Source: Streptacidiphilus fuscans (lineage in GTDB: Bacteria; Actinomycetota; Actinomycetes; Streptomycetales; Streptomycetaceae). Taken from it: a DNA stretch of 64,000 nucleotides. The notes beneath the pieces are model-generated. The model searched no databases, was not told the origin of the DNA, and saw only the letters and a program-made list of their open reading frames with translations. Positions within the stretch are counted from its first letter, which is position 1; each line of letters starts with the position of its first letter. Positions 34,795-43,141 of this stretch are shown piece by piece. The translations under genes and the position numbers were made by a program. The stretch covers positions 1-64,000 of the forward strand of contig NZ_JADPRT010000013.1 of assembly GCF_015690355.1 (NCBI RefSeq). The letters run 5' to 3'.

Positions 34795-34815
34795 CCGGCA
34801 GGATCGGCCTGCCGG
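34795..34815. terminator. Bidirectional terminator hairpin
   Basis: CCGGCAGG and CCTGCCGG form a perfect 8-bp stem with a 5-nt loop (ATCGG), 6 bp after the CYTH-CHAD stop and 30 bp before the convergent DUF1062 stop. Confidence 0.6.
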
Positions 34816-34844
34816 AGACCTCACGTCAGAACTGACCAGGCTGG

Positions 34845-35447
34845 CTAGCCTTCGCCTGCACCGACGACGAAGCGGAAGTCGCGGTGCGCCTTGGCGTCGA
34901 CGTTCAGCGGCAGCAGGATCCGTTGCGCCTCGACCAGTTTCCTGATCCTGGACCGGCTGGCGCCCAGACCGAGCATGAGCAGCTTCTCCACCCGGACCGG
35001 AGCCGGGAGTTCGAAGCGCACATGGACCTCGTGGGCTGTCGCCTGGGCCAAGGGCTCCTCGAACGGCGTGTCCGTGGCCAGCCGCCACGTCCCGGTCCAG
35101 TCGAGCCGGTATCCGGTCCGGGCCGCGAGCGAGGCGCACATCGTCAGTTCGCGCACCACACCCGCGTCGTTGTCCTCGAACTTGACCAGGCGGGCGGGGT
35201 CGAGCGACTGCACGTGGACGCGCTCGTGCACCGGGACCTTCGAGGTGCGGTCGCACTGCTCACAGCCGATCAGCATCCATATGTCGAGCAGCTTGCCGCT
35301 CGCGTTGACGCGGATCTTGCCCGTCGGCCGGTGACGCGTGGACCGGCAGTCCACGCAGGGACGGACGATGGCGGGCAGGCCGAGTTCGTGGACCGCCCAC
35401 AGCGACTTGCGGTCCGGGCCGACGGTCGATTCGTGCGCTGACGGCAT
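34845..35447 (-). CDS. DUF1062-domain protein
   Basis: This protein of about 200 residues matches the DUF1062 pattern: paired cysteines RPCVDCRS and GCEQCDRT around PTGKIRVNASGKLLDIWMLI, then VHERVHVQSLDPARLVKFED. The four Cys probably bind zinc; function is unknown. The start is uncertain. ATG 35447 is reported, but the frame stays open to an ATG at 35495, preceded by a run of seven T and two tandem 12-bp repeats in the coding strand, and beyond. Confidence 0.75.
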   Translation of the reverse strand: MPSAHESTVGPDRKSLWAVHELGLPAIVRPCVDCRSTRHRPTGKIRVNASGKLLDIWMLIGCEQCDRTSKVPVHERVHVQSLDPARLVKFEDNDAGVVRELTMCASLAARTGYRLDWTGTWRLATDTPFEEPLAQATAHEVHVRFELPAPVRVEKLLMLGLGASRSRIRKLVEAQRILLPLNVDAKAHRDFRFVVGAGEG

Positions 35448-35876
35448 GACTGACGAGTTGGCTGAAGGCATGGCGGTATGTATGGCGGTATGCATAAAAA
35501 AAGGGGGCTTTCCGGATTCGGACGTCACGTAGCGAGTCGTCGCGGGCAGCGAGTCGCGTGAGGTGAGGGCATGACGCATCACCCCACCGACTCGGCGCGC
35601 GGCGGAGTACCCGGCCCACCGAACGGGGCGCAGGTGCGGAGGAAACGCGAGGACCGGCCGGGCGACTTCACCGGCCGGTATCGCTGTCGCTAGTGACTAC
35701 CGGTACACGGGAGCCATGGTGTTCAACGCGGGTGCACGCCGCAACGGATTTTTCGCGCCCCCCGGGTGTGCCGACGCCATGCGACGCGGCCTGCTTGTGG
35801 TGTGCCCGCACATATCGCGGAGGGCAGGCGCGCTCCTACGGTCCCGGTGGTCACTCCCCCACCCCCAGGAGCTCGC
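35448..35876. other. Intergenic region, DUF1062 / secreted esterase
   Basis: No gene is supported apart from a possible N-terminal extension of DUF1062. It contains an A7 run at 35496-35502 (T7 on the coding strand), a 12-bp tandem duplication at 35472-35495, and a strong hairpin ACCGGCCGG (35653-35661) / CCGGCCGGT (35671-35679). The esterase promoter must lie between 35680 and 35870; no clear boxes are seen. Confidence 0.5.
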
Positions 35877-37169
35877 ATGAACGCCACGCGTTCCCTCCTC
35901 GCGACCGCTGCCGCCGCAGGCCTCGCGCTTGCCGCGCTGATCACGCTGCCGAACGCCGCCCACGCCAACTCCGGTTCGCTGACGCAGGTCAGCAGCTTCG
36001 GCAGCAACCCCGGCAACCTCGCCATGTACGAGTACGCGCCCGCCAACCTGCCCACCGGCGCGCCGGTCGTCGTCGCGCTGCACGGCTGCACGCAGTCCGC
36101 GAGCGACTACTACAACGACTCCGGCTGGCCCCAACTCGCCGACCAGTACGGCTTCGCCGTGGTCTTCCCGCAGACGGACTCGACCAACAACGCGCTGTCC
36201 TGCTTCAGTTGGTTCGACTCGACCAAGGACACCCGGGGCAACGGCGAGGCCGCGTCCGTCATCTCGATGGTGGACCACGCCGAGCAGCAGTACGGATCGG
36301 ACACCAAGCGGGTCTTCGTCACCGGCCTCTCGGCGGGCGCAGGCATGACGGCCGACCTGCTGGCCGACTACCCGGACGTCTTCGCCGCCGGGTCGATCGA
36401 CTCGGGGCTGCCCGCGCAGTGCGCGACGACCGAGACCGCGGCGACGAGCTGCCAGGACAGCAACCAGAACCTCACCGCCGCGCAGTGGGGGACCCTCGCC
36501 CGCAACTCCGACTCCGGCTACAGCGGCCCGTGGCCGCGCGTCGCCATCTGGCAGGGGACGGCCGACACCACCGTCTACCCCGTCAACGCGACCGAGCTGA
36601 TGGACCAGTGGACCAACGTCTGGGGCATCTCCCAGACCGCGTCCAGCACCCAGTCACTGACCGGCGGCACCACCGAGAGCAGCTACGACGACTCGAGCGG
36701 CAATCCGGCGGTCGAGGTCTACAGCATCTCCGGCATGAGCCACGGTCTCGCCGTCAACCCCGGCACCGGGCCGACGCAGTGCGGGACGACCGGGGCGTAC
36801 TTCCTGAACTACATCTGCTCGTCGTACTACACGGCCCAGTTCTGGGGCCTGACCGGCAGCACGTCGACCGCGACGCCGACGCCCACGCCTACGTCCACCA
36901 CGAGCGCCAGCGCCAGCCCGTCCGCCAGCGCATCGGCCAGCCCGAGCACCTCGGCCAGCGCCAGCCCGTCCTCGACCTACACGCCGACCTGCTACAACGC
37001 GTCGAACTACGCCCAGGTGCAGGCCGGTCGGGCCTACGACTCCGGCGGCTACGCCTACGCCGACGGCTCCGCCGCCAACCTGGGCCTGGACAACGTCTTC
37101 TACACCCACACGCTGGAGGAGACCGCGCCCGGCTACTACGTCATCGCCGACTCCGGCTGCCCCGCCTAG
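35877..37169 (+). CDS. Secreted PHB-depolymerase-type esterase with Ser/Thr/Pro linker and C-terminal domain
   Basis: This 430-residue protein begins with a Sec signal peptide (cleavage likely after AHA30). The esterase/PHB depolymerase domain (about 35-335) has oxyanion HGCTQSA, lipase box GLSAG (Ser152), Asp230 in GTADTT and His289 in GMSHG. A linker rich in Thr/Pro/Ser/Ala (about 338-375) leads to a small C-terminal domain, CYNASNYAQVQAGRAYDSGG ... GLDNVFYTHTLEETAPGYYV, resembling substrate-binding modules of this family. The likely substrate is a polyester, feruloylated polysaccharide or acetylated glycan. The ATG at 35877 has AGGAG. It overlaps the convergent pentapeptide gene by 29 bp. 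Confidence 0.9.
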   Translation: MNATRSLLATAAAAGLALAALITLPNAAHANSGSLTQVSSFGSNPGNLAMYEYAPANLPTGAPVVVALHGCTQSASDYYNDSGWPQLADQYGFAVVFPQTDSTNNALSCFSWFDSTKDTRGNGEAASVISMVDHAEQQYGSDTKRVFVTGLSAGAGMTADLLADYPDVFAAGSIDSGLPAQCATTETAATSCQDSNQNLTAAQWGTLARNSDSGYSGPWPRVAIWQGTADTTVYPVNATELMDQWTNVWGISQTASSTQSLTGGTTESSYDDSSGNPAVEVYSISGMSHGLAVNPGTGPTQCGTTGAYFLNYICSSYYTAQFWGLTGSTSTATPTPTPTSTTSASASPSASASASPSTSASASPSSTYTPTCYNASNYAQVQAGRAYDSGGYAYADGSAANLGLDNVFYTHTLEETAPGYYVIADSGCPA

Positions 37170-37875
37170 CGGCAGCGGGACGCAGCGGCTCGCCCGCCTC
37201 GCGCACGGTCAGGCCGAGCGAGGCGGCGAGCGCCGGGGCCAGTTCCAGCAACTGCATCGGCGTGACCGCCGCGCCGCGCAGGGCGTCCACGCCGTCGGCG
37301 AGGTCGAGCGCGGTGGCCTCGCGCAGGTCCACCTCCGCGAGCTTGGCTCCGTGGAGGTGGACCCCCTCCAACCGGCTGCCGGGGAAGGAGCAGCCGGTGA
37401 GCGCCGCGCCGGCGAGGTCCACCTCGCGCAGCACGCAGTCGTGGAAGACCACCTGTTGCAGCTTGGCCCCGCGCAGGTTGACCGAGTCGAACTTGCAGCC
37501 GTGGAAGACCACCCGCTGCAGCGACGCGGCGTGGAACTCCAGCCCGGCCAGCACGCCGCCGATCAGCTCCGCGTCCAGCCAGCCGCTCTCGACCAGGTCG
37601 CAGCCGACCAGCCGGACGCCCTGCATCCAGACGTCGTTGAACCGGGCCCGCCGCAGCCGGACGTCCTCGAAGGAGGTGGCCGTCAGCGCCGCCTCGACGA
37701 AGCGCGCGCCGTCGGCCCGCTCCTCCTCGAAGGCCGCGCCGTCGACGTGCACGGTGTCGAGCGACTCCTCGGGGCCCAGCCGCCCGCCCGCGGGGAAGCG
37801 GCGCAGGTGCGGGGCGAAGGGGAGGTCGTCGAGCTCGCGCGGAGCCGGGGCGCTGGACGGCAGTGGTGACGGCAT
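37141..37875 (-). CDS. Pentapeptide-repeat protein
   Basis: This 244-residue protein has roughly 20 degenerate A(D/N)LxX pentapeptides between residues 47 and 195 (for example GARFVEAAL, LRGAKLQQVVFHDCVLREVD, LHGAKLAEVDLRE), predicted to form a right-handed quadrilateral beta-helix. Some family members mimic DNA and protect gyrase, but most have no known role. The N-terminal 45 residues are probably flexible. The 3' end lies inside the end of the esterase gene. Confidence 0.88.
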   Translation of the reverse strand: MPSPLPSSAPAPRELDDLPFAPHLRRFPAGGRLGPEESLDTVHVDGAAFEEERADGARFVEAALTATSFEDVRLRRARFNDVWMQGVRLVGCDLVESGWLDAELIGGVLAGLEFHAASLQRVVFHGCKFDSVNLRGAKLQQVVFHDCVLREVDLAGAALTGCSFPGSRLEGVHLHGAKLAEVDLREATALDLADGVDALRGAAVTPMQLLELAPALAASLGLTVREAGEPLRPAAARRGSRSRR

Positions 37876-37919
37876 ACCCGCAGGCTAACCGTCGCCACCG
37901 ACAACCTGACCCACGAGCC

Positions 37920-39605
37920 TCAGCCGTCGCTGCGCTTCCGGTGCAGGACGAAGCTCTCCAGCGGCGTGATGGAGCCGTCCGGCTGGCCGACGTTGTAGTA
38001 CGTGACGTGCATCCGGGTGGTCTCGCCGGGGCCGGTGCCCGGGTCGACGGTGAAGGCGGCGAAGCCGTACGCGTGGGCCGCGTCGCGGTAGGCCGACCAC
38101 GGCGTGTCCTCGTCGACGTAGACCGGCGGGCGCTTGCCGTTGGGGCCGGGGGTGGCGCCGACGGCGGTGATCACCTTGGCCTTGCCGGGCGCGAAGAGCT
38201 CGCCGTTGGTGGGCGCGGAGTTGCCGCCGCCGCCGAGGATCATGTGCACGGTGCCGAGCGAGGTGTCGATGGACTCGGTCGCGGTGGAGACCGGGTTCGG
38301 CGTCAGCGTCTCGCTGCCGGAGACGGTGCCGCGGACGGCCAGCGAGCGCTCGTAGTGGTGCTCATGGCCGCAGAGGACCAGGTCGACGCCGTAGCGGTCG
38401 AAGAGCGGTCCCCACTGCTGCCGCACACCGAGGTCGGAGCCGTTGGCGTCGGCCGAGCTGATCATCACCTGGTGCATGCAGACCACGACCCAGTCGACGC
38501 CCTGGTCGGCGCGGGCCTTGCGCAGGTCGGCCTCCAGCCAGTCGCGCTGGGCGCCGCCGCTGTAGCCGTGGACGTAGTTGTCGCCCGCGTCCTGGTAGGC
38601 GACGTCGTCGTTCTGCAGCACGACCACGTGGACCGAGCCCGCCGTGAAGGAGTACCAGAGCCCGGCCGTCTCGGCGTCGCTCGAACCTCCCCCAGACTCC
38701 GTCCGGGGGGACCCCCATCCGGGGAGCGCGAAACGGGTTTGGAAGGCGGAGAAGCCGATCGGCCCGTTGCCGTGCTCGTCCTCGTGGTTGCCCGCGGCGG
38801 GCATCCAGGCACGGAAGCGGGCGGAGCGGCTGTTGTTGGCGTGGAAGCCCTGCCAGGTGCGCAGCCGGTCGGCGCTGATGTTGGCGTAGCAGAGGTCGCC
38901 GTTGAGGAGGTGGAACAGCGGGTCCACCTGCTCGATGCCGCCCACGATGTCGGCGGAGGCCGGCGAGCCGATGCCCGCGTCCACGACGTTGAAGCCGCCG
39001 TTGCCGTTGGGCTGCCAGACGGTGGTGGGGACGGACTGGTCGCCGAAGCTGGTGAAGGTGAGCGGGCGGCGGCCGCGCGGCGCGGTGCGGAAGGTGCCCG
39101 CGTCGGGTCGGCTGCCCGCGTGCAGGGCGGCGTAGGTGTAGTACGTGTCGGGGCGCAGGCCGGTCAGCCGGGCGTGGTGCACGTACACGGTGCGGCTGCT
39201 CACGCCGTCGACGTAACTGACGGTCTCCGCACCGACACTGCGGCCGAAGCCGCCCTCGACTGTGCCGTACGTCACGCGCGGCTCGCGGACCGGCGTCTCG
39301 GTGGTCCAACTGACCGTCATCTGCGTGGCCGGGTCCTCGCCGAAGGTCAGGTGCAGTCCCTCGACCGGCGGAGCTCCGAGCCGCTCCGGCGCGGTCAGCA
39401 ACAGCGGCGATCCGCTTCCGCCCGCCGTCGCGTCGGGGGCGGCCGACGCGGGCGACGCGCCGACCAGACTCGCGCCGACAGCCAACGCGCCGCTCGCGCC
39501 GACCAGGCGCAGAGCGGTCCTACGGTCAACACTCATTGACGATTCGTCACCCTGAGTTGACGCTGTGTCGGCCGAGCGGGTGGTGGGTGTGGGCGCGTCG
39601 TTCAC
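37920..39605 (-). CDS. Tat-exported purple acid phosphatase-like metallophosphoesterase
   Basis: This 561-residue protein has a twin-arginine signal (SVDRRTALRLVGASG, then Ala-rich to ASA), an N-terminal FN3-like domain typical of purple acid phosphatases, and a metallophosphoesterase domain with FGDQ, NGDLCYAN, GNHEDEH, VCMHQ and CGHEHHYER as metal and catalytic motifs. It should act outside the membrane on phosphate esters. GTG at 39605 is chosen for its GGGAG site; ATG at 39536 would place the twin arginines at residues 5-6 and is a serious alternative. A short G/C-rich insertion at about 38689-38710 adds a Gly/Ser loop. Confidence 0.88.
   Translation of the reverse strand: MNDAPTPTTRSADTASTQGDESSMSVDRRTALRLVGASGALAVGASLVGASPASAAPDATAGGSGSPLLLTAPERLGAPPVEGLHLTFGEDPATQMTVSWTTETPVREPRVTYGTVEGGFGRSVGAETVSYVDGVSSRTVYVHHARLTGLRPDTYYTYAALHAGSRPDAGTFRTAPRGRRPLTFTSFGDQSVPTTVWQPNGNGGFNVVDAGIGSPASADIVGGIEQVDPLFHLLNGDLCYANISADRLRTWQGFHANNSRSARFRAWMPAAGNHEDEHGNGPIGFSAFQTRFALPGWGSPRTESGGGSSDAETAGLWYSFTAGSVHVVVLQNDDVAYQDAGDNYVHGYSGGAQRDWLEADLRKARADQGVDWVVVCMHQVMISSADANGSDLGVRQQWGPLFDRYGVDLVLCGHEHHYERSLAVRGTVSGSETLTPNPVSTATESIDTSLGTVHMILGGGGNSAPTNGELFAPGKAKVITAVGATPGPNGKRPPVYVDEDTPWSAYRDAAHAYGFAAFTVDPGTGPGETTRMHVTYYNVGQPDGSITPLESFVLHRKRSDG
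38689..38710. repeat. Short palindromic insertion inside the phosphatase gene
   Basis: CCCCC (38689-38693) and GGGGGG (38705-38710) flank AGACTCCGTCC; the surrounding string resembles small C/G-run palindromes that I recall being dispersed in Streptomyces genomes. In frame it encodes part of the loop WGSPRTESGGGSSDAE, which looks inserted between conserved segments. Confidence 0.45.
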
Positions 39606-40082
39606 CTGGACTCCCAAAGCAGAGACTGCGGGGCGGAGGGCACACAGAACGCCACCACGCTAGGGGGTGCCGGTGCCACGCAAGGGATCGGACAGGCGAC
39701 GGCCCGATGAACGACGGATGGCCCGGCGGACGCTCCGTCAGCTCCAGTTGACGGATGTCGGCCTCGAATTCGCGCCGCCACGCCGCGTCAGAAAGGTGAT
39801 GTGAGTGGTGATACGTTGACGTCGACCGCAACACTCAAGTGGTTTGCCCCAAGTGTCCAATTCGCTTGATTCGCCTGATATATTCCTGAGCGAGTTGAAC
39901 GACGACACGGGCGGCCATCGGGCGGTGCGGAAGGTCAAGGCCGGTGCCGGGCAACGGAGGTGAGCCACCCCTCCGCTGCTCGTGACGCCAACACGGCCTC
40001 GCGATCACCGCAGCGACCCACCGGCCGCCCGCTGTTGTCGCCCTGGCCGGACCGACCCACAGGGCCGAGGAGGGTGCACCCG
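39606..40082. other. Divergent intergenic region, phosphatase / pseudouridine synthase
   Basis: This 477-bp gap has no convincing gene; a 95-codon minus-strand frame (39547-39834) begins plausibly (AAWRREFEADIRQLELTERP) but degenerates and overlaps the phosphatase leader. An A/T-rich segment at 39850-39890 contains a 9-bp tandem repeat ATTCGC(T/C)TG (39860-39877) and TATATT (39880-39885), a candidate -10 box for the gene at 40083. Confidence 0.45.
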
Positions 40083-41066
40083 ATGCGTCGCCGACGAGCG
40101 GCACCGCGCTCCCCCCTCCCGCAGCGCGACGGCATCGACCCCGTACGGCTCCGCCTCCCCGACCCCGGCAACTGGCCCACCGTCCGCGCCTACCTCGTCC
40201 ACCGGCTGCCCGCCGTGCCGCCGGAACACTTCGACGCGATGCTCGCCGCCGGGGAGATCTGGGACGAGCACGGCCCGCTGGCCCCGGACGCCCCCTACCG
40301 TCCGGGTGACCACGTCTGGTTCCACCGCGAGTTGGCCCCCGAGACGCCGGTGCCCTTCCCGCTCGCGGTGGTCCATCGGGACGAGCGGATCCTCGTCGTC
40401 GACAAGCCGCACTTCCTGGCCACCACCCCGCGCGGGCGACACGTCACCGAGACCGCCCTGGCCCGGCTGCGCAGGGACCTCGACCTGCCCGAGCTGAGCC
40501 CCGCGCACCGGCTCGACCGGCTGACCGCCGGCCTGGCGCTCTTCGTGGTCCAGCCGCGCCACCGCGGCGCGTACCAGACGATGTTCCGCGACCGCCGCGT
40601 CCACAAGGAGTACCGGGCCGTCGCGCCCTTCCGTCCCGAACTGGCGCTGCCGGTCACCGTGCGCAGCCATATCGTCAAGGAGCGCGGCGTCATCGCCGCC
40701 CGCGAGGTCCCGGGCGCGGAGCCGAACGCCGAGAGCCGGATCGAGCTGCTCGGCCACCGCGACACGCCCGGGCTCCCCGGCGCGGGCGTCGGGTTGTACC
40801 GGTTGCTGCCCGCCACCGGGCGGACGCACCAGCTGCGGCTCCACATGAGCAGCCTGGGCGTCCCGATCCTCGGCGACCCGGTCTACCCCGTCGTCCGGGA
40901 CGAGCCCGCCCCGGACGACTTCTCCGACCCGCTGCAACTGCTGGCCTCGGTGCTGGAGTTCACCGACCCGGTGAGCGACGAGCCGCTGCGCTTCACGACC
41001 CGCCGGACCCTGGCGGCCTGGCCGGAGCCCCCGCACTCGTCTCCCCTGGGGCCTCACTCGCCGTAG
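40083..41066 (+). CDS. RluA-family RNA pseudouridine synthase
   Basis: This 327-residue enzyme isomerises uridine to pseudouridine in rRNA or tRNA. The catalytic motif is HRLDRLTAG (Asp is the nucleophile), with AVVHRDERILVVDKPHFLAT upstream, HKEYRAV, and the C-terminal ATGRTHQLRLHMSSLGVPIL motif. The subclass with an extended N-terminus (RLPDPGNWPTVRAYLVHRLP) is common in actinobacteria. The ATG at 40083 has GAGGAGGG 8 nt upstream. The end overlaps the convergent acyl-CoA ligase by 13 bp. Confidence 0.92.
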   Translation: MRRRRAAPRSPLPQRDGIDPVRLRLPDPGNWPTVRAYLVHRLPAVPPEHFDAMLAAGEIWDEHGPLAPDAPYRPGDHVWFHRELAPETPVPFPLAVVHRDERILVVDKPHFLATTPRGRHVTETALARLRRDLDLPELSPAHRLDRLTAGLALFVVQPRHRGAYQTMFRDRRVHKEYRAVAPFRPELALPVTVRSHIVKERGVIAAREVPGAEPNAESRIELLGHRDTPGLPGAGVGLYRLLPATGRTHQLRLHMSSLGVPILGDPVYPVVRDEPAPDDFSDPLQLLASVLEFTDPVSDEPLRFTTRRTLAAWPEPPHSSPLGPHSP

Positions 41067-42997
41067 AGCGCCTCGATCTCGCGGGCGTACGCGGTCGCCA
41101 CCGCGTGGCGCTTGACCTTGAGCGACGGGGTCAGCAGACCGTTCTCCTCGCTGAACTCCCCCGCCACCACGCTGAACCGGCGGATCGACTCGGCGCGTGA
41201 CACGGCCTCGTTGGCGTAGTCGACCGCGCGCTGCACCTCGGCCAGCAGCTCCGGGTCCCGGCGCAGCTGCTCGAACGGCGTGCCCTTGGGGCGCTTGCGG
41301 ACGGAGAGCCAGTGTTCGACGGCCTCCTGATCCAGCGTCACCAGGGCGGCGACGTAGTGGCGGCCGTCGCCGACGACCATGCACTGTCCGACGGGCGGAC
41401 GGCTGCGCAGCCGGTCCTCCAGCGCGCTCGGCGAGACGTTCTTGCCGCCGCTGGTGATCAGGATGTCCTTCTTGCGCCCGACGATGGAGAGATAGCCCTC
41501 GTCGTCGAGCCGCCCGAGGTCGCCCGTGGCCAACCAGGAGCCGGGCAGGGCGGCCTGGGTGGCCTCCAGGTTCTTCCAGTAGCCGTTGAAGACGCTGCCG
41601 CCGCGCAGCATCACCTCGCCGTCGGGCGCGATCCGGATCGTCGCACCCGGCACCGGCCGTCCGACGCTGCCGGGACGCGGGTCCAGCGGCGGCATCACGG
41701 TAGTGGCTGCGCTGGTCTCGGTCAGGCCGTAGCCCTGGTAGACGAGGATGCCGCAACCGAAGAAGAAGCTCGCCAGCCTAGGATCCAGTGCCGACCCGCC
41801 GCTGACCGCATACCGGACCGATCCGCCCAGCGCCTTGCGCACCCGGCGGTAGACCAGCAGGTCGTAGAGCGCGTGCGCGGCGCGGAGCAGTAGGTCCGGG
41901 CCGTCGCCGGTGCCGAGCAGCCGCCGCATCTCCGCCTCGCCGTAGGCGACCGCGATCCGGTCCGCGCGGACGAACGACGCGCCACGGCCCATCCGTTCGG
42001 CCATGGCGCGGGCGGTGTCGTGCACCTTCTCGAAGAAGTAGGGGACGGCGACCAGGAACGTCGGCGCGAACCGCTCCAGCTCCGGCCGCAGGTCGTCCGG
42101 CTTGATGGAGGGGAACAGACCGATCGTGATCCGCCCGATCAGGCAGGCCAGTTGCAGCATCCGCCCCAGAACGTGGGCCAGCGGCAGGAACAGCAGCGTC
42201 GTCGGGTCCTGGTGGGTCGCCTCGACGAAGACCGGCTGCAGCAGTTCGACCAGATTCGCCGAGCCCGCGTGGAGGTTGGCGTGGGTGAGCACACAGCCCT
42301 TGGGACGGCCGGTGGTTCCGGAGGTGTAGACGAGCGTGGCGACCGTCTCCGGGGTCAGCGCGGCGCGGCGGGCGTCGACGTCGGCGTCCGGCACGTCCCG
42401 GCCGAGGTCGGCAAGGAAGCCGAGCAGGTCCTCGTCGACGGACGGGACCGGCAGCCGGGTGGCCGCCGTAGGGGTGCGCTGAGGCAGTCCGTCGAGCACG
42501 GGCGCGGCCAGCTTGGCCAGTTCGGGGGTCTCCAGCAGGAGCAGCACGGCGCCCGAGTCACGCATGATCCAGTCGAGCTGGTCGGCCGAGCTCGTCGGGT
42601 AGACGGGGACGGTCTGGCCGCCGGCCGCCCAGATCGCGAAGTCCAGCACGGTCCACTCGTACCGCGTCCGCGCCATCAGCGCGACCCGGTCGCCCAGCTC
42701 GACGCCCGCCGCGATCAGGCCCTTTGCGGTGGCCCGCACCGCGTCCGCGAACGCGGCGGCGCTGACCGGCTGCCAACTCCCCTCCACCAGACGGCGCAAC
42801 GCCACGTACTGCGGCGTGGCGGCGGCGTTGTCGAAGGGGATGTCCGCCAGGCTCCCCCGGCTGGGCTCCGGCACCAGCGGTGCCGCCCGCACCTCCCGGA
42901 CGACGCCGTCCTCGCGGACGATCTCCACCTCGACCCGCTCGGCGAGTTCGGGCCGCGCGCGGGCGGCTCTGAGGTCCTGGAAGAAGGTGGTTCCCAT
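41054..42997 (-). CDS. Long-chain fatty-acid-CoA ligase (FadD-like)
   Basis: This 647-residue ANL-superfamily enzyme activates fatty acids to acyl-CoA. Motifs are the P-loop VYTSGTTGRPKGCVLTHANL, YQGYGLTETSA for adenylate binding, WLATGDLGRLDDEGYLSIVG and the hinge RKKDILITSGGKNVSP; the catalytic Lys is in LTPSLKVKRHAV. The domain order matches FadD15-type ligases. The ATG at 42997 has AGGAG. A strong hairpin separates it from the upstream thiolase, so it is probably transcribed on its own but belongs to the same lipid-metabolism neighbourhood. Confidence 0.93.
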   Translation of the reverse strand: MGTTFFQDLRAARARPELAERVEVEIVREDGVVREVRAAPLVPEPSRGSLADIPFDNAAATPQYVALRRLVEGSWQPVSAAAFADAVRATAKGLIAAGVELGDRVALMARTRYEWTVLDFAIWAAGGQTVPVYPTSSADQLDWIMRDSGAVLLLLETPELAKLAAPVLDGLPQRTPTAATRLPVPSVDEDLLGFLADLGRDVPDADVDARRAALTPETVATLVYTSGTTGRPKGCVLTHANLHAGSANLVELLQPVFVEATHQDPTTLLFLPLAHVLGRMLQLACLIGRITIGLFPSIKPDDLRPELERFAPTFLVAVPYFFEKVHDTARAMAERMGRGASFVRADRIAVAYGEAEMRRLLGTGDGPDLLLRAAHALYDLLVYRRVRKALGGSVRYAVSGGSALDPRLASFFFGCGILVYQGYGLTETSAATTVMPPLDPRPGSVGRPVPGATIRIAPDGEVMLRGGSVFNGYWKNLEATQAALPGSWLATGDLGRLDDEGYLSIVGRKKDILITSGGKNVSPSALEDRLRSRPPVGQCMVVGDGRHYVAALVTLDQEAVEHWLSVRKRPKGTPFEQLRRDPELLAEVQRAVDYANEAVSRAESIRRFSVVAGEFSEENGLLTPSLKVKRHAVATAYAREIEALYGE

Positions 42998-43091
42998 GCG
43001 CGGCTCCTGTGGGTGGGGGTGGTGCGGCGTGGGCGGTGCTCCAGATGTGCGAGTGCGAGAGAGGAGTAGGAGGAGACTGACGGTGTGTCAG

Positions 43092-43125
43092 CGTCCCGTC
43101 CCGGGCGGCTCTCCGGGACGGGACG
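43092..43125 (-). terminator. Terminator hairpin after the thiolase gene
   Basis: CGTCCCGTCCCG (43092-43103) and CGGGACGGGACG (43114-43125) form a perfect 12-bp stem with a 10-nt loop, 17 bp beyond the thiolase stop codon. Confidence 0.7.
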
Positions 43126-43141
43126 CGACGCGACGCCGGGG

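Noticed and set aside
39547-39834. 95-codon minus-strand frame in the phosphatase upstream region
   Set aside because: The first 30 codons look protein-like, but the rest does not, it overlaps the phosphatase start and has no ribosome-binding site.
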